Assembly (NCBI GenBank): GCA_949987705.1
Contig: OX465281.1
Span: forward strand, 221,001,978-221,065,977
Origin: Thereva unica
Taxonomy: Eukaryota; Arthropoda; Insecta; Diptera; Therevidae
Reading direction: 5' to 3'
Length of the DNA: 64,000 nt
Shown: in pieces, positions 23,216-33,560 of the stretch
Layout of the letters: every line of letters begins with the position of its first letter
Numbering within the stretch: the first letter of the stretch is position 1
Notes under the pieces: generated by a model
The model's database searches: none
Seen by the model: the letters and a program-made list of their open reading frames with translations, nothing else
Told to the model about the DNA's origin: nothing
Made by a program: the position numbers and the translations under genes

Positions 23216-24787
23216 CAGTGGCGGATCCAGGGGGGGGCCATTGGGGCCATGGCCCCCCCCAAACCAACAAGTATCACTACTGTTTTAAAAAAAATTAAAT
23301 TAAAAAAAATTGTTCAGGTATTGTTGCATGGTGGCGCTGAATTCAAATATCATTTTAAATAATTTAAATAAGTTACAACATTTAACAAATATCATTTAGT
23401 GCATTTAGATATAACTATATGTAGCAGCTAAACCCTGCTTCATCACAGTGGCCATAAAGACACAGGCGTAACATTATAAATAGTGCATACATATAGTGGC
23501 GAACAAAAGCATTTAAATAGCGAAAATTCGTTAACTATAAAATAAGTATAAAATTGCTGAAATCGTGATATTACAAATTAAGTATGGCGCTTTGTAATTG
23601 AAATTCCATAATAAATTATTTCTACAAAAAAAAAATAACAAAAAAGTGAACAGTTAAAAGTCAAGAAAGAACAAAAATCTACGTACACGTCCATTTATTT
23701 TGTAGAAACAAATTCATTAAGCAAATTCCATCAAATGTTTTTGTACAAAGGATTAATCTTATTTTGACTTGCGACTTCTTGGTTTTAGTAATTGTTCTAT
23801 GCGATGTCCTGGGAACTACACAACAACTCAGTACTCTTCTGCAGTCTGAGTCGTTAGACTTGGTTTGTGCAAATGATGCTCTTCAAGATGTGTTGGCTAT
23901 TCTACAGTCACATCGAGAAAAAGCATCTGAATGCTTTAAAAACCTATTCGTCGAGACGTAAATGATTACAGAAGAAAGAGGTATTCAAATTACCACTCCA
24001 CGCAATTCCTCAAAAGCCCGACAAGAACATCGATCTAATCCACCGGCAGATAACGTGGAAGAGTACTACTTGAGGTCAGTTTATATCCCGGTCTTAGACT
24101 ACGTTATTGCAGATTTGAAAGAACGTTTACCTAAAGATACCTTAAAAAATTCTTTTAATCTGGCCATATTCATTCCGAGCCGTATAACTGATAGCAGCGA
24201 AGATGTCAATAAAGCATTGTCATTGGCAATCCAATATAAGGATTTCCTTGAAGATGTAAGGGGAGCTGTATCCTTTAAAATGAAAAAGGAGTATGAAGCC
24301 TGGAGACAAAAATGGAACCGACAGAAGGAAAAGGGAAGTTCCTTACCCGAAACTGCTGTTGCGACATTCAGTTATTGTAACAAGGATCAGTATCCTATCA
24401 TCAGCACAATGATACAGATATTGCTTACGCTTCCATCAAGTGTTGCGACAGCTGAACGATCCTTTTCAACATTACGTCGTATTAAAACATGGCTGAGGAC
24501 CTGCATGGGTGAAGACAGGCTTACGGGTCTAGCCCTGCTAAATATTCACCATGATATTATGAATATTGATAATATTATCGAAAGATTTGCTAAACAAAAA
24601 GTAAGAAGACTTAATTTTATTATTTAAATAAATAAAAGTTAAGTTAAGTTATTTCAATAACTAAAAACAAAATCTTTGTGTTTTTATTTATATTTGTGAA
24701 GCTCTACAACCCTCCGTCAAAAGCTTAAAAAATTCGCCAATGGATGAGGATGGCCCCCCCCAAAATGAATTTCTAGATCCGCCACTG
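23216..24787 (+). mobile_element. hAT transposon, internally deleted, 1572 bp
   Basis: The termini CAGTGGCGGATC match over 12 bp (23216-23227 and 24776-24787, inverted), followed by a G/C run on both sides. The 8-bp duplication TTCATGGT is perfect (23208-23215, 24788-24795). It sits inside the 3' region of the family D LINE. The element is short for an autonomous hAT, and most of the N-terminal transposase region is missing. Confidence 0.92.
23764..24627 (+). pseudogene. hAT transposase, C-terminal part with one in-frame stop
   Basis: The frame runs 23764-24627 (about 287 codons) with a single TAA at 23959-23961, after which the same frame continues. The second part holds EEYYLRSVYIPVLDYVIADL, typical of the region before the catalytic E/dimerisation part in the ZNF862/TTF-type hAT group. 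It ends in a hAT dimerisation domain: YPIISTMIQILLTLPSSVAT, AERSFSTLRRIKTWLR, RLTGLALLNIHHDI. BED finger and catalytic aspartates are absent, so no transposition activity is expected. The intact dimerisation domain is a conserved remnant. Confidence 0.88.
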
Positions 24788-25651
24788 TTCATGGTGCAAT
24801 GTCTAGTAGTAGCTTGGTTTGAAGAATAGAGGAGAATAGGAAAGGTTAGAGGGGGTCTGGAGGGTGTAGAAGAAAGTTCTATTCATAAACGAACTTCTGA
24901 ACCGTATTGTGCGTGAACGAGGGGGCTGTAGGGTATGGGGGTGAGCCGAACGGGCTAGTCTTGTGTTGCGGAAAAGTATTGCCGTGCAGGCAGGAGGTCC
25001 TGAATTTCGGTGGAACAGTCGCTGTGGTAATAGCGATAAAGTATGGAGAGGGCTGCTACATTCCTACGGTGGCTCAAGGTGTCTATGGAGGCGCGAAAGG
25101 GGCCATCACCAATGAGTTTGAGGGCACGATTTTGCACCTTGTCGAGACAAGCCAAGGTGGTTTTTGGAGCGCCTGCCCAGATATGTGAGTTGTATTCGAG
25201 GCGCGGCCGAATGTAGGATTTGTATATTGTAGCCAATGCGGCTGGCTGGAGGAGGAACTTGCATCTCTTGAGAAATCCAAGGCATTGGGAGGCTTGTTTG
25301 GCGATTTGGAATATGTGATCGTTCCATCGCAGATGCTCCGTTAGAGTTACCCCTAGGATGTTGAGAGTTGAGTCAGCCGTTAGATTCTCTCCATCCACCG
25401 AGACAGGAGGAAGGTCGGTACAATTTTTGTTGGAGATCAGACAGTGACCGTATTCACGTTTGTTAGTACTGACTGATTTCTCAGTAGTAGAATGTTCACG
25501 TCGTTCACTGCACAGAAGTAGCATGTTCACGTTTTTGACTGAGCAGTGGCAGAGTGTTCATACTCTGAAGTTCTCCGCAGTTTGCAGTCAGTTTTTGTAG
25601 AAAAGAAAAATTGGTTGCTTTTCAGCTGAATGTGACAGTTTAAAAATCAAC

Positions 25652-26336
25652 ATGGCTGAAATAGAAACTTGTGATGATTTTTGGTAAGGAAGATTTATTT
25701 AATTAGTTTATTAGAAATGTATCTTTAATCAATGTTAAATGTTTTAGTGAAATCTTCAACGAAGGCCCAAGTAACCAATATAATAAATGGGCTGCAAGTG
25801 ATACTAAACTTGTAATAGACGAAAGGCTGAAAGTCGAAAATGAATTTAGAGCCGGCAAAAGAAAGAAAAGTGTTCTGTGGGGGAAAATATTGGAAAATAT
25901 TAAGAAAATAAACCCGGCATTTCCATTTTCCAAGGACGAAATCCAAAAGAAATTTAATAATATGTACACAACGTACATGCGGATAAAGAAGAGGAACAAA
26001 GAAAGTGGCAGAGACGCCACTTGTTGGACATATTTTGATGCTTTCAACGAGATATATGGTTCTTCTTACACCATCAATCCACCAAAAGAAACCTTAATTC
26101 AATCTTTAATCCCTGAAAACAGTAATATTACAGAGGAATTATTTACTGAAAGTACGCCAGCTAAGAAATTAAAAAAAGGAGATGAAGTGCTAAAATTTTT
26201 GAAAGAGCAGGCCCAAAAAGAAGAAAAGCAGTTGAATCAATTAATTGAGTTAGAAGAAGAAAGTGTGGCTGTTGAAAGGCAAAAGGTACAAGAACTGAAG
26301 GACTTAAAAGAAGTTTTGTTAAGATTTTTAGAATAA
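25652..26336 (+). CDS. Harbinger Myb/SANT-like DNA-binding protein
   Basis: This is a two-exon gene: exon 1 25652-25683 (MAEIETCDDF), intron 25684-25747 (GTAAGG...TTTTAG), exon 2 25748-26336. Joined in phase it reads CEIFNEGPSSNQYNKWAASD, then a trihelix/Myb-SANT-like domain (LWGKILENIKKINPAFPFSK, EIQKKFNNMYTTYMRIKKRN, CWTYFDAFNEIYG). A charged helical tail with heptad-like Leu/Glu (about 26170-26330) follows. PIF/Harbinger elements need such a second protein to bring transposase to the nucleus and DNA ends. No frameshift or stop is visible, so it could be functional. The start ATG is chosen because it opens the frame and leads into the donor. Confidence 0.85.
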
Positions 26337-26567
26337 CTCCATGTGATGTGAAGGCGCAGTTGGATGAACTAATTGAATTCAGTTGGTGGGCGTTCATAGA
26401 CAAATGGTACTAAATAAATAGATTTGAAGTAGTTTAGTAATTTCTATGTATTTATATTTTTTTATTTTCATGTGATTGAAGTCATTTTTGTTTTTTGTTT
26501 TTATTAAAGGATTTTGAGGTTGTAACATTAAAAATGAATTTGTTATTTTTACAAATGGTCTTTTTAT

Positions 26568-27869
26568 TTACAAAGATAATAACAAACAAATCGAATCCCT
26601 TTTTAATTTGGCCTCTTCAGGAGGATCTATTTCTGTTTCTCCTAGAGTTACCTCGCTAAGCTCGTTATTCTCATAATCTAAATGTACTTCTGTTTCGACA
26701 CTTTTATTTTTCATTATAAAATTATATAAACATACTGCCGCTAATACTATATATTTTATATGATGTAAATTTTTAGTATCAATATCTTTTAAAATTCGAA
26801 ATTTGGCTTTGAGCATACCAAAGGTTTGTTCAATAACAACTCTTGAACTGTTTAATATAGTGTTATATTTTTTGTGCTCCTCTGTCAAATACCCGTTGTC
26901 TCTATAGTTAATCATTAAATATGGTTGCAGTTTATATGCTGAGTCCCCCAACAAGTGACAATTGTCCGGTAGAGTTATTGTACCATCAGCTAAAGCCCGT
27001 CCTATAGGACTATTCTCCCACACATGGGCGTCGTGTGACCGCCCTGGCCAACCAAAAAACACATCCGTGAAAACGTAATCACTGTTGCATATACCCTAGA
27101 AAGTTGTATACTGCTATATTAATTGCTATGTTTAATTAGAATTTCATACCTGCAAAATCATTGAATGGAAGCCTTTTCGATTATAATAGTCGGGTCCATT
27201 TTCTTTCGGTGCCATAATTTTAATGTGGGTGCCGTCCACACACCCGACTACATTTGGGAAACTTCTTTCTCTTATTTTGTGAAATTTTTCAACAATTTCT
27301 TGAATCTCTTCTTTTTCAGGCCATTTCACGAACAATGATACGTTATTGGAAAGAAGTTTGCATGTTTGCATTACTATTTTGTAAGCATATCCCACGGAGA
27401 GATTAAATCGATCAGCCAGTTGACGAAACGATTCCTGATTTGCTAATTTCCAAATGGTAATTAAAAATCCCCGTTCCATCGAAAGTTTGGTTTTTGGCAC
27501 CACTTTTATGGTATGAAAAATGGAGAGTAATTTCTACAAGTTTACAGTTGTATTACATTAATACCTTCTTTACTATATATAACAACTCTGAAATTATTAC
27601 GATACCTTAAATGTGCACCGCGTGACTCGGAAGTGCTTATAAAAAGTGTCCTCGTTATACTTGTTTATCACTTCAAAATAATTTTTGATTTTAACTATTT
27701 TTGTACATTTTTTGGGTTTTTTTAATAGCAGAAACTTATATTTTTGAAAAATGAACCGTTTTATTATTATTTTCTTTCTATTATTGCGATTTTTTCTTTC
27801 CACGCTGGTATCAATTAAAATCTTTGTTATAACGTTCACTTGCGCTGTTTTATCCATTTTTGACATCAA
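26568..27869 (-). CDS. Harbinger DDE transposase (HARBI1/ALP1-like nuclease), three exons
   Basis: The exons are 27869-27606, 27532/3-27150 and 27095-26568, with introns 27605-27534 (72 bp) and 27149-27096 (54 bp). Phases join RCTFK|KLLSIFHTIKVVPKTK and SMILQ|GICNSDYVFTDVFFGW. The N-terminal exon is basic and ends in the helix YNEDTFYKHFRVTRCTFK. Exon 2 has an HTH-like SFRQLADRFNLSVGYAYKIV and the first catalytic Asp in VVGCVDGTHIKI. Exon 3 has the second Asp in GRSHDAHVWENS and the catalytic Glu in SRVVIEQTFGMLKAKFRIL, followed by VLAAVCLYNFI. All DDE residues are present and the frame is open, so it is potentially active. The exact start among upstream ATGs (27869 or 27866) is unsure. Confidence 0.88.
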
Positions 27870-29060
27870 TATTTAATAAATGTCTAAAAAATTACAGTTT
27901 TTGAATTCGAAGCCGAAACCTAATAATTGTGTTAAAAACTATAACAACATGTCCGCTAAACACGTAGAACTGCAAATGAAACCTGTTCACGAAAATTTTC
28001 CGGCTGACGTAAGTCTGCACTTCGCCTGCACAATGTGGCAGTATTGACTTCAGCAGTCAAAACTGCAGCAGAAATTATTATAGCAGAACTGACTGTGCAG
28101 TCAGTACTGCCAAACGTGAAAACGCTCAGTGCTTCGTTTTTGTGGCATTGAATTCGACGCGGTTCATTTCGCCCCAATGAAGAATCGATTCGATATCCCG
28201 GTTGATCGAAGCCGACATCAGTTGACGGTGGTAAAGACAAGGTCTGGCACGTGCTTGTCTTATATTGTCGAAGGAGTAAGAGAAATTCAGAGTACCGTCA
28301 TCAGCGAAGCAGTGAAGTGGGTTGGAGGGGATTGAGAGCAGATCATTAATGAAGATTAGAAAAAGTGCGGGTGAAAGAATTGACCCCTGGGGAACTCCGG
28401 CCGAAATGGCGTGGGGGTTGGATTCGACGCCATCCAATACTACCTTGATTGAACGGCATGAAAGAAAGCTCTTAATCCAGTTCCTTAGAACTAAGTGTAT
28501 ACCAATAGCTTGGAGTTTATTCAACAGAGCTGGGTGCCATACTCTGTCAAAAGCCTTTGATATATCTAGAGCAACTAGGCTAGACTCACCAAAGCTGTGA
28601 ATGCTTTGGTTGATACGCTCGGTTAAACACACAAGCAGATCGCCAGTAGACCGTTTAGATCTGAAGCCGTATTGCCTGTCGTGTATAATTTGGTTGGATT
28701 CTAGATATTTCATCAGCCTTTTATTGATTATTGTCTCCATGATTTTGGAGAGAACAGAAGTAATTGCTATTGGGCGGTAGTTTAAGGGGTCGCTGGCTTC
28801 ACCTTTTTTTGGGATTGGCTGAACATGAGCTAGTTTCCAAGAGTCGGGATACACTCCGGAGAAGTAAGACAGGGCAAAAAGTTTGCGCAGAGGTTTAGCC
28901 AAAGGTGAGGCACATTTTTTAAGTACCATAGGGGGCATTTTGTCGGGACCAGTGGATTTGTTGGCGTTGAGTTCTTTGAGACACCTAAACACCTCGCGAG
29001 TCCTGAGTCCGTGGAGTTCCGTAGAGATCTATTCTGGGTCCCCTCCTGTGCATCAAAATG

Positions 29061-31269
29061 CATTTAGGTTAAAGGGAGCAGTTTCGATCCGGTTCACAGA
29101 TGGCATCGGGGTAGTGCTCGTAAGACGATGCCTCCATGATGCTGTAAACACCCTAAGGGTAATGGCGAAACGGTTTTCGTTGAAAAAGGCGAAAGTACCG
29201 ACGAAATAAATTCGATTTGTACACCCACTAAGAGCGACGGCGACAAATATAAGCATGTTTACAGCATAAGCTGGCTATGAAGCATTTATAAGCATTAGTA
29301 TTAGTTAAAACTTCTCTAATTTACTAGATGGAACTATTAACTTTTGTCTGAATATCCCCAAAGTAAAAAATCTGCCCTTCCTACATAGTCAAGATTACTA
29401 AAACGATTGAAGAGAATCAGGTGAAATGACAAGACGAGGTCTATTACCCTGAAATCCACAATTTACTAAGCTATTGTTTAATAAATAAAGTATATTGCAT
29501 GTCTAGCCTATAATCTGCAGATATCTCTCTAGCTCGAGACACATAAATCCGTAGCTCTGATTTGAAAACTCAAAGCATCAACTGCATGTTGCTCGGGCCT
29601 ACCTACATGCGGCTGTACATAACTCAATTTATAAAAGCATCTTCTATATGTTTTTCAAAAAAAAAAATTCTTTCTTACATCTTATATAGTAGTCTTTACT
29701 TGGTGGTACACACGAGCATAATAATTTTTCATTCAATGGCATTTGACCTCACCAGCTCTAGCAGAGTACGTAAGATGCTGTAACGTGATCAAAAGTTGAG
29801 TTATTTTTAGAACATAACAAACAGCAAACAAATGCAGACGTGCAGTTAACAGGGTCTTTAACAGCACTATATTTTCATCAACTAAATTTAAAATTGCTGG
29901 AAAGCAAATTGCAATTAATTCTGATGAATATACATAAATATTTATGCATCCCATGCTGATGCTAGCTAGCACCAAACTGAGCATGCGCGAGTGGATTATA
30001 ATCTTAAAAATTATTTTGTTTCTAATTGTTTTTGTCATATATGTATGTATGTATATTTTTTTTTAAAGAAAAGATAGAAAAATCAGAAAATTATTTAATA
30101 AAAATTAATCGGAAATCTTCCGACATTCATTCTCTACTTCAAGGAAATAAAATTACATTCAAGAAAACAATTTTACTTTTGCTTAAAAGCGAATCAAAAA
30201 GTTTTTGGCGCCGTTTTATTTATAACGAAATGAAAACTGATTTTTTGTTGTTGTTGTGTGTGCAAAATGAAAGATGCTTCTATGAAAATGTTGTTTTTCT
30301 CTCTCATTATAGAGGAACCATGTGATTTTGTAGTGCGTAATTATCTCCTAGAAAAAAAAAACAACAACACTAATATAGTTCAAAATTTATATAATTTTTG
30401 TTTTTTTTAAATTTTTATATCTAAATATAGATTTCATTAATTTAATTTATTTTTCGTATTTTCCTTAAAGTTACAAAATCATATCATCAATTGCTTTATG
30501 AACGAACACGCTCTGTTTATAGTCAAAATTGCTCCGATTTTCTTATGTAGAAGAAAGTATTTTCTTCTTTTCTAATCATTTATGGTAGAGAATGCAAGCG
30601 CACCTACATAGTTAAAAACTGAATGAAAAACTTCTGCTAGCTGAAGCGTTGAATGCATTTGAATAAATTTATTGTTATTTTTTTGTTTCTTTCTTTTCTT
30701 TCAGTTTGCAACATGCAAAAGTTTTCACAAAAACCATCCTGATTGGCTTTAATTTCATTGCACGGAAGCGATTTTTTGCTATAAACATGCGATGTTTATA
30801 AGTTAAAATGAAAATATATAAGGAAATTTTCTTTTTTTGTAAATCAATAAATTTGGAATAATCCCAAAAAAAATAATTATATTTTTTTATGATTTGTTAT
30901 CAATTTCGATGTCCTTGAAGAGGGATGCTTTATTTTTAGCAGGAGCAATAAGAATTTGTCAATGTTTTTCTCTAATATGTATTTTCAAAAACGGTTCATT
31001 TTGCTTCCACTACAGTAACACAGTCGGTTAAACATTACTATACCGAGAAAATATCGTTCGATATTTTCGAAAAATTTATTTATTTGCTAGCTGGAACTCG
31101 GTATGCCTCGCTGTAGAAATAGCAATAGTATGGCGTACGCCAAAACAATTGGAAATCTCAAAATCGCTTTTCCCATGGGCAATGAGAGCCTCAAATCCCA
31201 CCATTAAAGTACATTCGAAAAGAAAAGTGTCACTCCGTTCGTTTAAAACCCCAATTGAGTGGTCATTTG
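29061..31269. other. AT-rich intronic DNA, mostly unassigned
   Basis: The stretch 29061-29280 is more GC-rich and may be the 5' part of the family D LINE or a different repeat; I cannot identify it. From 29300 to 31050 there are AT-rich runs and a TATG microsatellite at 30037-30056. The part 31076-31269 lies beside a MITE and has an open minus frame without recognisable similarity. Confidence 0.4.
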
Positions 31270-31517
31270 AGGAGTGGTCGGACAAAACGGCACATGTCCA
31301 TGGTTGGCCGTTTTAAGGTTTTTGACGGAACCGTGTTCATTTCACTAAACTACAACTAATTTCAATTTCAGATACTTCAAAAAGCACGTGCATGTCATAA
31401 TTTTTTGCTAGCAAAGTGAAGATTTTCCCTGCAAATAGTTCAGAGTCATAAACAGTTTTTTGCGTTTTCTGAACAATTTTCAAAACTCGACATGTGCCGT
31501 GTTGTTCGACCACTCCT
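31270..31517. mobile_element. Foldback MITE, 248 bp
   Basis: It has inverted ends of 29 bp with three mismatches (31270-31298 and 31489-31517; AGGAGTGGTCGGACAAAACG). The target duplication is not clear, so the superfamily is unassigned. Confidence 0.7.
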
Positions 31518-31829
31518 TATTTATATTCCCAATCACAATTCAACGGCCTCACTGCCACTCTTGTCGTGGTCAGTTGGTATGGGGGAGTGTTGTCGCCCGT
31601 AAACGAATTTCGAAGGGGAAATTACAATGCACGCGCGCTTGTATTTTATCCATACACGAAATCGTAATGTGCATACAATTTTTATTTCCTTGCCTGGGTG
31701 TAAAATTCCCAATTGTTTTGGCACACCCTATATCACTCATGCCGTATCGTTAGATATGGTCCTGCACGCGCAGCACTCGCGGAGGGCGCTTAGTCTGTAT
31801 TTGGTCATCTATTTTCTGGAATTTTCTGA

Positions 31830-32905
31830 AAAGGCGCCGGGAATAGACCAAGTAACCACCGAGATGATCAAAGCCGGAGGTGATGTCTTATCGCAACCGC
31901 ACTTCATGTCCTCATAAGACACATATGGCATTCGGAACGTGCGGGATTTAGACCACATCCAGGATGGATTGATCAAATATTCGCACTCCGTCACCTAATG
32001 GAAGAAAGAATTCGTTGCGGCAAACGAACTGTCGTCGTTTTCATCGATTTCAAATCCGCTTTCGATTGTATCGATTGGAACAGCTTGTGGAGGGTCTTGG
32101 AAATCGAACACGTGCCATTATCCAACTTCTCCAAGCGTCGTACGATGGCTCAACCAGCAGCGTTTGTATTCGAAGGGACTTATCCGAGGAGTTTCCGGAA
32201 CGTCGCTTCGCCACTTCTCTTCAACGTTGTGAAATCAATGCGGAAAAGACCAAAGTGCTCACAACGGACGGATCGAGAGCCAGTGGTCATCTCGAAACCA
32301 AATCGAACCGATTCCGATGTTCAAATATTTGGGCTCATTGGTTGAGGAAACGAAAGTGGCATCGACCGCCGACCTGCATCGGCCAGGCAACAGCAACAAC
32401 GAATAAATAACGAATAAATATTTCCATCAAAACAAAAGTACGCCTTTACCGAACCTTGATATTCCGGAATCTTCTTTAAGGATCGGAAACGTTGTTCAAA
32501 CCGGACGTTAAGAAGCTCGAGGTCTTCCAAATGCGATGCCTGAGGCAGATCTTCGGTGTCTCACTCCGCGATCGCCTTCGAAAAGAGACAGACAAAGATG
32601 CGATCAGCAGACACTGATCGAAGAAGAAATGCAAAAACGTCGACTACGGTGGTTTGGGCATGTTTCACGATTGGATGATAATCGAACTCTGAACTGTAGA
32701 ATCCAACAATCGGCACCGAAGAAAACCTGGCTAAAGAATATTGAGGTTGACCTAAAGAATCAAGGATTATCAGCTACCGAGGCTCGAGACGTCTCCAAAA
32801 AACGGCAAGAATAGAAACGAATCGTGAATAGAGTTCAAGACCCAACAGCATCGACAGCAGCGTATCCGTTGCAGGGACGTTCCACTTGAACCTCCAGCTA
32901 ACGGA
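31830..32905 (+). mobile_element. Family A RTE-like LINE remnant, copy 3
   Basis: The plus strand reads KAPGIDQVTTEMIKAGGDVL, HPGWIDQIFALRHLMEERIR, VVVFIDFKSAFDCIDWNSLW (motif A), QLLQASYDGSTSSVCIRRDL and NAEKTKVLTTDGSRASGHLE. It then gives VFQMRCLRQIF, RRLRWFGHVS, KKTWLKNIEVDLKNQ and TEARDV, ending near 32905 with AAAAAAGAAGAA. The catalytic FADD segment is deleted between about 32230 and 32240. Frameshifts are common. It is a pseudogene. Confidence 0.85.
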
Positions 32906-32929
32906 TCAAAAAAGAAGAATTGTACTACA

Positions 32930-33560
32930 CCCCTATACTTCATATTTGTAGGCCAGACCTTTTACGCGGGTTCGGCAGGCTGCCTAGTGGCTTGTCGGTT
33001 AGACTGGACGGAAACTACGTACCATGGTCATTATGATACCGTTCAACTTAAGCTTCCGGAGTGTGCTCCGAAGGGCTTCCCATTCCAGTGCAGCCCTCCG
33101 TGCCTTGGCTCTATCTGATCGGCAGGCACGGCCCCATGAAGGTTACACAATACTCAGTCTGACTGAAGGCTGAGGACTTCAGGTACCCGCCTGACAAGAC
33201 GTGGCATGCAGGTGGCGTCATGATTCCTTACAGACACAGGCGAAGACAACAATTTAGCATAGCAGGTTTTTAATTCAAGTGCAAAAATGTTCATGGCCGC
33301 AACGAAAACTTTAAAGGCATAAACAGATTGGTGACTGTAAAAGCCTTTAAAATACACGGCCACCATATTTCCTGACACAATGGGCAGGCGGCGTCTCACG
33401 CCGTGAACACCCGCGAACAAGCGCGAATGCGAGTGTGGATGATTTTCGCGCTTAGTACGAGCCTTGCTTTCAGGTCCGACTGCATACGGCGTGAATTGGG
33501 ACCGTAAATTCACGGCTTGAGACAGAATAGAAGTTCTGATCTTCAGGCAGGTCGAAAAAT
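32930..33560. repeat. Dispersed repeat R, copy 1
   Basis: The part 33180-33550 is similar in the same orientation to 54290-54600 (shared TAGCATAGCAGGTT, AATTCAAG-GCAAAAATG, CACGCCGTGAACAC, GTGTGGATG-TTT). Copy 1 has an extra block of about 100 bp (33300-33400). The segment 32930-33180 is GC-richer and may belong to the same element. No protein was recognised. Confidence 0.6.

Larger units (their letters stand above)
25447..28126. mobile_element. PIF/Harbinger transposon with both genes, about 2.7 kb
   Basis: It inserted into the RT of the family D LINE; removing it and one CAGTG restores the LINE frame (TKTKH|CLISNK). CAGTG flanks both sides (25442-25446, 28127-28131). Imperfect inverted ends follow (ACCGTATTCACGTTTG... 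and AGCGTTTTCACGTTTG... read inward), extending to the shared AGTACTGACTG. Subterminal GTTCACG words recur near 25455, 25493, 25529 and 27983. It carries convergent Myb/SANT-like and DDE transposase genes. Confidence 0.9.
23130..29060 (-). mobile_element. Family D CR1/Jockey-like LINE split by two DNA transposons
   Basis: Minus-strand ORF2 text begins near 29045 and reads FRCLKELNANKSTGPDKMPP, YPDSWKLAHVQPIPKKG, NYRPIAITSVLSKIMETIIN, QYGFRSKRST, VALDISKAFDRVWH (motif A), AGVPQGSILSPALFLIFIND, HCFADDGTLNFSYS (motif C, near 28250) and VEFNATKTKH. It breaks at the Harbinger element (25447-28126). It resumes from 25446 as CLISNKNCTDLPPVSVDGEN, LRWNDHIFQIAKQASQCLGF, YKSYIRPRLEYNSHIWAG and CLDKVQNRALKLIGD. 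It is broken again by the hAT at 23216-24787 and ends with a poly(A) tail seen as T at 23132-23149. The 5' boundary is unclear. It is a pseudogene. Confidence 0.85.

Noticed and set aside
24907..25188. Plus-strand frame of 93 codons.
   Set aside because: Antisense to the post-RT region of the family D LINE.
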